In this document: positions 19,402 through 27,649 of the stretch, in pieces | How the letters are laid out: each line of letters opens with the position of its first letter | Position numbering within the stretch: the first letter of the stretch is position 1 | NCBI GenBank assembly: GCA_018712835.1 | Contig: DVGF01000037.1 | Location: 1-38,840 of the forward strand | Reading direction: 5' to 3' | Origin: Candidatus Ventrenecus stercoripullorum | GTDB taxonomy: Bacteria > Bacillota_I > Bacilli_A > RF39 > UBA660 | DNA length: 38,840 bases | The notes under the pieces: generated by a model | The model's database searches: none | Seen by the model: only the letters and a program-made list of their open reading frames with translations | What the model was told of the DNA's origin: nothing | Position numbers and translations under genes: made by a program

Positions 19402-20562
19402 TCATAAACTTAACGTATATGGGTCGCTTGATGTGCCTGTTCCTTCTGTGATTTTGACACTAGATAAAAGATATAAAGTAGGTTTCACATCAAACGATGC
19501 ATCTACATATCTAGATTCTATATTTCCATTATACGTATTCACATAATATGCCTTCATTGATGACATCGTACTCATTGTCCAATAATGGCTTCCTGCATAT
19601 AACCAATCGTTATTATAACAATTAGCATAATTACTCCAATTATCTAATGGATATGATAAACACTCTGTTCTATTTATAGTAGAATCTCCTGAAGTCGCAA
19701 ATCCATAATCCGAAGGATATACTAACCCAACCTTTCCAGTCCAGGTAGAAGGATTATCTCCGAATACTGTAGATAACCTTTCTTGCGTATAAAACACAGC
19801 CGGGGTATTAGAAGTATTAGAAATTCCACCTAAATTCCATAACACGGTATCTATCATTTCTTGATATAAGCTTGTAATAGTATTAACATAAGTATCATTT
19901 AGTTCTTTTTCTATCTCTGAAATATTCCAGTTTGAAGTTTCATATTCCCAACGATATGACCCTATGGATTCGTTTCTGATAATTTTTAGTCTTGTTTCCT
20001 TTGTACCACTTCCATTATCTATGTTATTCATGACTCCAATAATTCGCCATAGTTCTCCATTGAATGATACATAATTATTAGGATTAGCACCGATATATCT
20101 TAGGTTGTTATCGGAAGTTTCATCATATACTAAATCGTTTGTATTATCTGCCAAATCTTTTATAAAATCTACCGCTGTTGAGTCTTTTTTAAAATACATC
20201 GTACACTTTGTTCTACTCATGTTCGTTGCTTGGTAATTGGTAAAATTAATTGCGGCACTCCAACTCTCATTATCCCAAGACACTGTTGCCCCATTCGTAC
20301 AGCTACTTTGTGATGCATCAAAACTATATCCGTCCTCTTTTTTTGGGAATGTATTGGTAATCTCACCATCCACATACACTGCAAAGTATAAATCTCCGGG
20401 GTCTTGATACATTCCGTTAATTATATTAAATTCTTTTTCTTCTGTGAATACAGCAAATGATGTATACAAGAATGCGCCTGCTAGTAATATCACACAACAG
20501 ACTGTAAAAATTATCATAAATCTTTTTTTCTGGTTTTTCTCTTTAAATTTCTCTAATTTCAT
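19402..20562 (-). CDS. Secreted/membrane-anchored hypothetical surface protein
   Basis: KRFMIIFTVCCVILLAGAFLYTSFAVF anchor; YVSFNGELWRIIGVM; C-terminal STMSSMKAYYVNTYNGNIESRYVDASFDVKPTLYL. Confidence 0.65.
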   Translation of the reverse strand: MKLEKFKEKNQKKRFMIIFTVCCVILLAGAFLYTSFAVFTEEKEFNIINGMYQDPGDLYFAVYVDGEITNTFPKKEDGYSFDASQSSCTNGATVSWDNESWSAAINFTNYQATNMSRTKCTMYFKKDSTAVDFIKDLADNTNDLVYDETSDNNLRYIGANPNNYVSFNGELWRIIGVMNNIDNGSGTKETRLKIIRNESIGSYRWEYETSNWNISEIEKELNDTYVNTITSLYQEMIDTVLWNLGGISNTSNTPAVFYTQERLSTVFGDNPSTWTGKVGLVYPSDYGFATSGDSTINRTECLSYPLDNWSNYANCYNNDWLYAGSHYWTMSTMSSMKAYYVNTYNGNIESRYVDASFDVKPTLYLLSSVKITEGTGTSSDPYTLSL

Positions 20563-20695
20563 GTTTTTCCCTCACATTATTATTTTGATTTTCTACCCTA
20601 TTTTTATACCCAATATTATACTAGGCAACTATAGGTAATGCAAGTTTCTTATTTTCAAATTTTATCTTCGATACAATAAATTTGTAGGTGATAAA

Positions 20696-20917
20696 ATGAT
20701 CCGTTTAGCAATAGAACCTCTTTTAAAGAAAAACAATCGTTCTAAATATTGGTTGTGTCAACAAATGAACATGACCTCAAGAAATTTAAATCGAATTATT
20801 CGTGGAGAAACAACTTCTATCTCATTTAAATATATTGAAGAATTTTGTAAACACTTAAATTGTCAGCCTGGAGAACTCATTGAAATCGTTTCTAATAATA
20901 AAAAAATTCAAATTTAG
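20696..20917 (+). CDS. Small XRE-family HTH protein
   Basis: MIRLAIEPLLKKNNRSKYWLCQQMNMTSRNLNRIIRGETTSISFKYIEEFCKHLNCQPGELIEI. Confidence 0.85.
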   Translation: MIRLAIEPLLKKNNRSKYWLCQQMNMTSRNLNRIIRGETTSISFKYIEEFCKHLNCQPGELIEIVSNNKKIQI

Positions 20918-21008
20918 CATGTTTCTATTGAAAAATTGAATATTTATTTGACTTTAACCATATATTTTGTTAAAATTTTTAAAGAAATGAAAACGTGGAG
21001 GTGATATC

Positions 21009-21167
21009 ATGGCTAAAAAAGTATCTAACAAAAAACCTTTAACTGTAAATTCTAGAAGTAAAGCAATGAATGCTACGAAAAGAGTTCAAAAACCAAATTT
21101 ACAAAAGAAAACAATTAACGGAGAAAAAGTAATTATCAGTGCACGTGAAGCAAAGAAAGTTGCTTAA
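21009..21167 (+). CDS. rpmB: Ribosomal protein L28, short Cys-less form (52 aa), absent from the supplied ORF track
   Basis: MAKKVSNKKPLTVNSRSKAMNATKRVQKPNLQKKTINGEKVIISAREAKKVA*; GGAGGTGAT RBS; TTGACT-N17-TAAAAT promoter upstream. Confidence 0.78.
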   Translation: MAKKVSNKKPLTVNSRSKAMNATKRVQKPNLQKKTINGEKVIISAREAKKVA

Positions 21168-21176
21168 TAAAAAAGG

Positions 21177-21203
21177 CCTATCGTATATGTGATAGGTTTT
21201 TTT
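21177..21203 (+). terminator. Terminator of rpmB
   Basis: CCTATC-gtatatgt-GATAGG-TTTTTTT. Confidence 0.75.
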
Positions 21204-21214
21204 GTTATTAAGCA

Positions 21215-21736
21215 TTAACGCATTCTCACACTATTTTGAATTAAATATTTTTCCAGTGAAAAATATGTTTTTTCTTGTAAAAATGAATTTAAGTATTCAT
21301 TAAAAATTTCTTCGGTCATCTCTATAACACCTGTATCTAAAAGTTGAGATACCAAAATCGGCGACAGTTTATTTCCTGGCCATTCCGCATATCCCGTTAA
21401 TTTTCTATTCTTTTGTTCAGTAAATTGAATAAAAGTAGGATCTATTAATAATTGTTCTTTTTGTCCATTGTAAAAATATTCTACAATTAGTATAGCATGG
21501 TCAACAATTTCATCTGTCAAGGTATTTAAATCTATATAATAAACCAACAGACTTGAATCTGTTTTCTTTAATTCATATTCTATCTGCGAAGCTATATATT
21601 TACAAAAGCCTTCTAAAGAATCTACTTTCTCAAGTAATTTTTTCTTTTCTTGTTCTACAATTCGAATGATTTTTCCCTTTTTATTTTCGTTTGTAATATT
21701 AACAAGCGAATTAGCAAACGTATTAAAGTCTGTCAT
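21215..21736 (-). CDS. Hypothetical protein with possible Cys-His-Asp (papain/transglutaminase-like) triad
   Basis: EGFCKYIASQIEYEL ... DHAILIVEYFYNGQKEQLLIDPTFIQF; starts 4 nt after scpB. Confidence 0.5.
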   Translation of the reverse strand: MTDFNTFANSLVNITNENKKGKIIRIVEQEKKKLLEKVDSLEGFCKYIASQIEYELKKTDSSLLVYYIDLNTLTDEIVDHAILIVEYFYNGQKEQLLIDPTFIQFTEQKNRKLTGYAEWPGNKLSPILVSQLLDTGVIEMTEEIFNEYLNSFLQEKTYFSLEKYLIQNSVRMR

Positions 21737-21740
21737 TTTT

Positions 21741-22313
21741 TTAGCTTCCTACCTCTTCTTTTTCTTTATAGATAGATGTAAATAATTCTGTTTGTCTTCC
21801 ATAATCATTTTCTTTTTCTAGTTTTGGTAAATCATCTAGTGTTGCTAGTCCAAAATAATCTAAGAATTCATGGGTTGTTTTATAAAGATTAGGACGACCT
21901 GGCATTGTGCTTTTTCCAGCTTCTTTAATAAATCCTTTGGCTAGTAATTTTCGTATTGTATAGTCAGAAGAAACTCCTCTTAACTCATCGATTTCTACTC
22001 TTGTTACTGGTTCATTGTATGCGATGATGGCTAGTACTTCTAAAGCAGATGGACTAAGAGTATTGTTTTCTTCTGTTAGTACTAGTTTTTGATAATATGG
22101 TTTATGTTCTTCTTTGGTTGTTAATTTAAATGCATTTCCTAAAAAACGAATTCTCATTCCCCTATTTTCTTGTTCGTAGGACTCTCTTAATTTCATTAAG
22201 AGTTCTTTGGCTTGTTCTTTATCGATTTCTAAAATATCACAGATAGACTCTAGAGTGACTCCTTCATCTCCTTGAACAAACAATAATCCTTCTAATACTC
22301 CTTCTAAATTCAT
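21741..22313 (-). CDS. scpB: Segregation and condensation protein B
   Basis: EGLLFVQGDEGVTLESICDILEI, SALEVLAIIAYNEPVTRVEIDELRGVSSDYTIRKLLAKGFIKEAGKSTMPGRPNLYKTTHEFLDYFGL. Confidence 0.95.
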   Translation of the reverse strand: MNLEGVLEGLLFVQGDEGVTLESICDILEIDKEQAKELLMKLRESYEQENRGMRIRFLGNAFKLTTKEEHKPYYQKLVLTEENNTLSPSALEVLAIIAYNEPVTRVEIDELRGVSSDYTIRKLLAKGFIKEAGKSTMPGRPNLYKTTHEFLDYFGLATLDDLPKLEKENDYGRQTELFTSIYKEKEEVGS

Positions 22314-23038
22314 ATAATCGCCTCCACTGTAATTGAATTAAAGCTACTTTCTTGCGTCAGTTTTAATTCTTTTGCTTTGCACATTTCTAAAATTGCTAAA
22401 AAGGTAGCTATGATATAATCTTTTGTTCCGTATTCAAACAATTCGGTAAAATCACATTTTCTTTTTGTTTTTAGAATATCTCTAATAAATATTGTGCGTT
22501 CTTTTACACTTATTTCTTTGGTTGTAATTCTTGTTTCTACTGGTTCTTTATAGTGTAGTCTTGCTTCTACATTTTTTAGGGCATTTACTAGATCTTCTAC
22601 GGTTAGATTGTTTTCATTAAATAGTTCTGGTACAGTCATGTACTCTTTTAAATTCTCAGGAAGTTTGGTATAGACTTCTTTTCTTTTTTCTTCTAGTGCT
22701 TTTAGTTCTTGGGTAATGTTTTTATATTTTTCATATTCAATAATCCGTTCTTTTAAATCTTCTTCACTTTCAATGGCGTATTCGTCTTCAGATTTTTCTG
22801 TTTCTGTTGTTTTGCCAATGAGCATTTTACTTTTTAAATGCAGAAGACTTGATGCCATTAAAAGGAATTCACTACCAACATCGATATTTAAAGTTTGTAA
22901 ATCGGAAATATATTTTAAATAACTTTCAATAATGGAAGACATGTTAATTTCATAGATATCTAATTTTGTTTCTTTTACTAGATGAAGTAATAAATCTAGT
23001 GGTCCATCAAAATTTTCTAAATGAATTTCGTAATTCAT
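22310..23038 (-). CDS. scpA: Segregation and condensation protein A
   Basis: YEIHLENFDGPLDLLLHLVKETKLDIYEINMSSIIESYLKYI; overlaps scpB by 4 bp. Confidence 0.95.
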   Translation of the reverse strand: MNYEIHLENFDGPLDLLLHLVKETKLDIYEINMSSIIESYLKYISDLQTLNIDVGSEFLLMASSLLHLKSKMLIGKTTETEKSEDEYAIESEEDLKERIIEYEKYKNITQELKALEEKRKEVYTKLPENLKEYMTVPELFNENNLTVEDLVNALKNVEARLHYKEPVETRITTKEISVKERTIFIRDILKTKRKCDFTELFEYGTKDYIIATFLAILEMCKAKELKLTQESSFNSITVEAII

Positions 23039-23105
23039 AAAAGCTCACCCTCCTTTGTATTATACTAAAAAAAACGCAAAGAAAAAAGACCAAAAGGTCT
23101 TACTG

Positions 23106-24480
23106 CAGGATAAACGCATGAAAATTTAAATCATGTGTTTTTTTCTAATAATTTGGCAATATCATTTGTATTTAGTAATTTAAACACATTTTCTATTTCT
23201 TTTTCAAAATCTATAGATAATAAAAATCTAATTTTATTTAAACTCAAATTATAATATGTTTGTACAAACTTTAAAACCGCTAAACAAATTCTCTTCAATA
23301 TTCCTAAATTTTTTGCACCATTTTTTTCTAATGTTCTATTAGCATCTTCTTTAAATACTATATCTAATGGGGCATGTAAATTATTTTCTACTCCCCAATG
23401 CTTTCTTACCGCATCTGCAAATGAATGAATATCATCTTTAAAACTAATTATAAAGTATCTATTTTCTTCAGTTACTTCACCAGTTTGTATTGATTCAATT
23501 GTTTTTTTCTCAACTCCTATAGATTTTAACTTTTCCCACTTTTCTTTATTTTCTAACCAGGATATTTTACTTGTCATATAATATTTTCTTGTGATAATTT
23601 TACTATGTGATTTTTCAACATCTTCAGCATAATTTTCTTTTTTTATCTCTTTTAATATATCGATATCATCTAAATAATCTTTTACATCATCATAAAATGT
23701 TTTCTGATTCTTCTTTAATGCTAAAACATAATCTCCATGTGCTTCTTTGATTGCTGAAACCGTCTCTTTTTGAGTATTTAGGGCATCTGCTGTTAATATA
23801 CAATTTGTTAAATCTAACTTTTTTATTAGTTCTGGTCCCATAGGTATTTCATTACTTTTATCTTCTATATAATCTTGTACTAAGGATACTCCATAATTAT
23901 GGGAATAGATACTCATTGTATTTAATGCTTTTATTTCTTCGGTATTTTCTTTATTTCTACCACTCCCTTTGGTAACTTTTCCATCCATAGATAATACATC
24001 TTTTAAAGATTCGTCTTTTGTTAATTCATCTATTTTTTCTATTAAAAATTTTATACAACTACTATATAAAGTTTCTGGATTTAATAATGAAATTACTCTT
24101 TGCATTGTATCGTGAGAAGGTATACCATTTGGAAGTTCAAGGAATTTATTTAGCCATTCTTCTTTTGATTTTGCAAACATTGCAATTTCATCCCAGCCAT
24201 CACATCTTGCTAGGATTGCTAAAAAACAAATCATTATGATATCACTCATCAAGTGTTTTACTTTGCCTTGCATTCTTGTGTCATTTTGATCTTTAAATAT
24301 AATCATAAAATTTTGCAGTTCATTTGTTTCTATTTGGTTTAAATCTATTTCTGTGTCTTTAAACATTGCTTTTATTTCCTCCAACTTTTTACACTTCTTA
24401 GCCATACTTCACCAACTTTATTCTTTGCATTTATTATACATGAAAAAAACGCATTTTCAAAATTTCATGCGTTTATCCTG
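23106..24480 (-). mobile_element. Complete ISAs1-family insertion sequence, 1375 bp, with 9-bp TSD GTCTTACTG (23097-23105 and 24481-24489)
   Basis: Terminal IRs CAGGATAAACGCATGAAA at both ends (right end inverted); exact 9-bp direct repeats flank it. Confidence 0.92.
23131..24405 (-). CDS. ISAs1-family (H-repeat-type) transposase
   Basis: VLSMDGKVTKGS, ILTADALNTQKETVSAI, YVLALKKNQKTFYDDV, HWGVENNLHAPLDIVFKEDANR (DDE residues present). Confidence 0.92.
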   Translation of the reverse strand: MAKKCKKLEEIKAMFKDTEIDLNQIETNELQNFMIIFKDQNDTRMQGKVKHLMSDIIMICFLAILARCDGWDEIAMFAKSKEEWLNKFLELPNGIPSHDTMQRVISLLNPETLYSSCIKFLIEKIDELTKDESLKDVLSMDGKVTKGSGRNKENTEEIKALNTMSIYSHNYGVSLVQDYIEDKSNEIPMGPELIKKLDLTNCILTADALNTQKETVSAIKEAHGDYVLALKKNQKTFYDDVKDYLDDIDILKEIKKENYAEDVEKSHSKIITRKYYMTSKISWLENKEKWEKLKSIGVEKKTIESIQTGEVTEENRYFIISFKDDIHSFADAVRKHWGVENNLHAPLDIVFKEDANRTLEKNGAKNLGILKRICLAVLKFVQTYYNLSLNKIRFLLSIDFEKEIENVFKLLNTNDIAKLLEKNT

Positions 24481-24483
24481 GTC

Positions 24484-25443
24484 TTACTGGCAAGTATAAT
24501 CTTCACTTTCTAGTTCAAATGCTACTACTTTTGCTTCGGTATTTGCCGCGTAGTAGATGAAATCTTTAAAATAACGGTTCATTGTTGCATTTGTAACACT
24601 TCCTAAGTGTAAGGTTAGTTCGAAAGTAAAGCCACTAGTTGTTGGTACTAAATCAGTAGTTACACCGGCCACATTATTTAATGATGCTACTAAGGTAGTA
24701 TAGTTTTCTAGTGTTGTGTTATAATCTTGAGCAGTATTTTGGAAAGTTATTCTTTCTCGTAGTTGATTTAACTCGTAAGTTCCTTCTTGTTCTGTGAAAT
24801 AGTATGTTAGAGTTTGGTTATCTTTAGTACAAGTTAAATAAGGTGTTCCTGTTGTATCGTTAGAAAGAGATACGTTTGGATAATCACTTGTCGCGATATT
24901 ACTTAATGTTAATTTGTTAATTGTCCCGTTACTAAAAGCGGTACTAGCATCGTAGGAATATGTAGATGAAGTTACAATATTTTCTTTTTCTAGTTTTATT
25001 CTTTGTAATAATTTATTATCACTAGAATACAGTTCCATGAAATAGTTGCTTGTTTCAAAGAAATCTTCTTTGCCACTTACATTTGTTAAGGTAAAGTTTA
25101 ACGTTTGATTTGTAGAATTTACAGCAAAGGAAGAAAATTGAAATCCTTCTAAATCAATGGTTAAGCCATTTGATATTGTATAATAAGTTACATCATCGGT
25201 TGGTTCATCTACATTTGGCTCATCATCAGAAGGAGTTGTTGTACTTGGAGGTGGCGTTGTAATTTGATCTGGTTCTTGGAGCCATTCATTTACGTATGGT
25301 AGCAAGAAAATACATACCACAAATAACACAATTAAAACGATCGCGACAATAGGTCCATTTTCTTTTTGGTCTAGAGTACCAATCGTTGTTGGCATTAACT
25401 CTGTTTTATTTAAAACGATTTGTTCTTTCTTTTTTTTTGCCAT
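24484..25443 (-). CDS. Membrane-anchored hypothetical protein with extracellular domain
   Basis: GPIVAIVLIVLFVVCIFLLPYVNEWL anchor followed by Pro/Thr linker TTPPPSTTTPSDDEPNVDEP. Confidence 0.7.
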   Translation of the reverse strand: MAKKKKEQIVLNKTELMPTTIGTLDQKENGPIVAIVLIVLFVVCIFLLPYVNEWLQEPDQITTPPPSTTTPSDDEPNVDEPTDDVTYYTISNGLTIDLEGFQFSSFAVNSTNQTLNFTLTNVSGKEDFFETSNYFMELYSSDNKLLQRIKLEKENIVTSSTYSYDASTAFSNGTINKLTLSNIATSDYPNVSLSNDTTGTPYLTCTKDNQTLTYYFTEQEGTYELNQLRERITFQNTAQDYNTTLENYTTLVASLNNVAGVTTDLVPTTSGFTFELTLHLGSVTNATMNRYFKDFIYYAANTEAKVVAFELESEDYTCQ

Positions 25444-25526
25444 ATTTCTTCACCATTTTCTATTCTACCTCTATTATAGCAAAAAACAAAAAAAAGAAAA
25501 AGTGTTTTTCCTCTTCCTTATGATTT

Positions 25527-25877
25527 TTAATTTTTCGGTTTAAATAATAATGCAAAGATAAAAGCAAAGACTACGGCTGCGACAATAGCGGTTGAGCTTT
25601 TTACAAGAAGTCCACTAGCAAAACCAATGACTCCCATTTCTTTAAAGCCCTCTACTCCACCCATGTAAAGTAAATGACCAAAGTTTGAAATTTGCACGGT
25701 TGCGCCAGCTCCAGCAAATTCTATTAATTTTGGATAAATGCCAAGAAATGAAAGAATTGCTCCTAATACGGTAAACATAGATGTAATATGTCCGGGAGTT
25801 AATTTGGTATTATCTAGTATTACTTGAGCGACTAAGCAAAAGAGTCCGGATACTAAAAATGATGTAAGGAAAATCAT
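25527..25877 (-). CDS. spoVAE: Stage V sporulation protein AE
   Basis: LVSGLFCLVAQVILDNTKLTPGHITSMFTVLGAILSFLGIYPKLIEFAGAGATVQISNFGHLL. Confidence 0.92.
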   Translation of the reverse strand: MIFLTSFLVSGLFCLVAQVILDNTKLTPGHITSMFTVLGAILSFLGIYPKLIEFAGAGATVQISNFGHLLYMGGVEGFKEMGVIGFASGLLVKSSTAIVAAVVFAFIFALLFKPKN

Positions 25878-26854
25878 TATATCACCTCCAATGATACGGC
25901 ATGTGCGACTGCTGGAATACTTAATTTTTGATTGACGAAGAATGGATTATGTAAGGAACCTGTTCCTATTAATAAAATTTTTTTATATTTTTTTTCTTTT
26001 AATATTTTATTAAATAAGTATAATGGTAAGGCCACCGGTCCACTTGCACCGGCATAGGTTTCTTCTTGGCTCTTTAAGTACAGTTCACAACCAGAATCTA
26101 AATGTCTTTTTATTTTTAAGTTGTATGCCCTTTTTAAATATTCTTTTAATATTTTAGAACCAATACACCCTAAATCACCCGTCAAAATCAAATCGTAATA
26201 ATCTATGTTACGTTTTAGTTCTGTTAGGTGGGTTACTAGAACACTTGCGGCTGCTGGTGTCATCACAGCCCCCATATGACTGGCATCTTTGCATCCCATG
26301 TCTTCTACTTTCCCGATGGTGTAGCTTTCAACTTTTATTTTGCTTGGTTCTTTTGTGAGTAATGTAGCAACTGCGCCGGTCGCAGTAAATGTTGTTGTAG
26401 CTGGTTTTGGAGCACCATACTCGATAGGAAAGCGAAACTGTTTTTCAGCATGAAGATTATGAGATGATGTCACACAGATGGCATAAGCTTTTCTTTTGCT
26501 TTCAATTAATTCCGATGCTGTAATTAGTCCTTCTATAAAAGAAGCACAGGCGGAATAGACTCCAAAAAATGGAATGTTATAATTACTCGCAGCATAGCAA
26601 GAGACACTAATTTGATTGGATAAATCTCCTCCTACTAGAACATCAATCTCACTATTCATTAATTTGTTTTTTAGTAGCAAGTTATCAATTACTTCTCGTT
26701 GCATTTTGATTTCTGCTTGTTCAAAAGTTTTTTCTCCGTAGTAATAATCATCCATTTCTAAATCATAATTTTTGATAGCCCCTTTTTTTTCTACAGGACC
26801 CGCAATGGAAAATGCATCTTTGATGTAGATGTTATTTAGTTTTTTACTGGCCAT
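25877..26854 (-). CDS. spoVAD: Stage V sporulation protein AD
   Basis: Thiolase-like; LLLKNKLMNSEIDVLVGGDLSNQI, FFGVYSACASFIEGLITASELI, TSSHNLHAEKQFRFPIEYG, LTGDLGCIGSKIL. Confidence 0.95.
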   Translation of the reverse strand: MASKKLNNIYIKDAFSIAGPVEKKGAIKNYDLEMDDYYYGEKTFEQAEIKMQREVIDNLLLKNKLMNSEIDVLVGGDLSNQISVSCYAASNYNIPFFGVYSACASFIEGLITASELIESKRKAYAICVTSSHNLHAEKQFRFPIEYGAPKPATTTFTATGAVATLLTKEPSKIKVESYTIGKVEDMGCKDASHMGAVMTPAAASVLVTHLTELKRNIDYYDLILTGDLGCIGSKILKEYLKRAYNLKIKRHLDSGCELYLKSQEETYAGASGPVALPLYLFNKILKEKKYKKILLIGTGSLHNPFFVNQKLSIPAVAHAVSLEVI

Positions 26855-27284
26855 GGATTATCACCCCTAGAATGCTTAAGAAAAAGCCACTGATAATTCC
26901 ATAAAGAATAACGCTTCCAGCAAGTTTAAAGAAGCTAGAACCTAACCCGGTAATCAGTCCATCTTTTCTGTAGTCTAAAGCGGCACTTGTCACGGAATGA
27001 GCAAATCCTGTTGTTGGTAAAAATAAACCCGCTTTGCATTTGCTTACCCAATTATCAAAGAACCCTAAAGCGGTAAAGAAACTAGCTATAAAAATTACGA
27101 TAACACAAAGCCAGATGTAAGACTCTTGCACTTCCATTCCAAATGAATTTTGTAAAATCATGGCAACTACTTCGCCTAGAAATCCAACCAGTCCCCCAAC
27201 ACAAAAAGCAATTAAAGCGTTTTTTCCCTTTTTTTCTTTCGGTGTAAAATCTTTCACCAATTTTTGATATTCATCTTTATTCAT
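26844..27284 (-). CDS. spoVAC: Stage V sporulation protein AC
   Basis: AFCVGGLVGFLGEVVAMIL, LFLPTTGFAHSVTSAALDYRKDGLITGLGSSFFKLAGSVILYG. Confidence 0.94.
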   Translation of the reverse strand: MNKDEYQKLVKDFTPKEKKGKNALIAFCVGGLVGFLGEVVAMILQNSFGMEVQESYIWLCVIVIFIASFFTALGFFDNWVSKCKAGLFLPTTGFAHSVTSAALDYRKDGLITGLGSSFFKLAGSVILYGIISGFFLSILGVIIHGQ

Positions 27285-27481
27285 CGCTAACCTCCATTAT
27301 TAATATGAATAAAGAAATTTCATTTTATACAAAAAAGTTGTTTTAATCTTGATCTATTCTAATTGTTCTAACTCTTTGATACACTTGTTGGAGTTCTTTT
27401 TCTTTCTTTGAAGAGTCATTGTTTTTGTTATTATATTTTCTTAGTACGTTATTTCAAAATAATTACATAGAAAAAGAAAGA

Positions 27482-27649
27482 CTATTTCATCTTTCTTTTC
27501 ATCGTGTCCATTGCTGTCGTGGCACTGTCAAGGGCTGTATTTAACATTTTATCAGCATTTTGTTTTGTTTTTGGATTTGTTAAGGCGTAAGTGGCTAATG
27601 TAATTCCCCCGGCCATTCCTATACCAAGCCCAATTAACATATTTTTCAT
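27482..27649 (-). CDS. Small (55 aa) membrane-associated hypothetical protein, overlapping the recD2 stop codon (ATGA)
   Basis: MKNMLIGLGIGMAGGITLATYALTNPKTKQNADKMLNTALDSATTAMDTMKRKMK*; 4-bp overlap suggests translational coupling. Confidence 0.65.
   Translation of the reverse strand: MKNMLIGLGIGMAGGITLATYALTNPKTKQNADKMLNTALDSATTAMDTMKRKMK

Noticed and set aside
27301-27480. Degenerate short ORF (LRKYNNKNNDSSKKEKELQQVYQRVRTIRIDQD) on the minus strand
   Set aside because: No start codon in frame and no recognisable family; too short to support.
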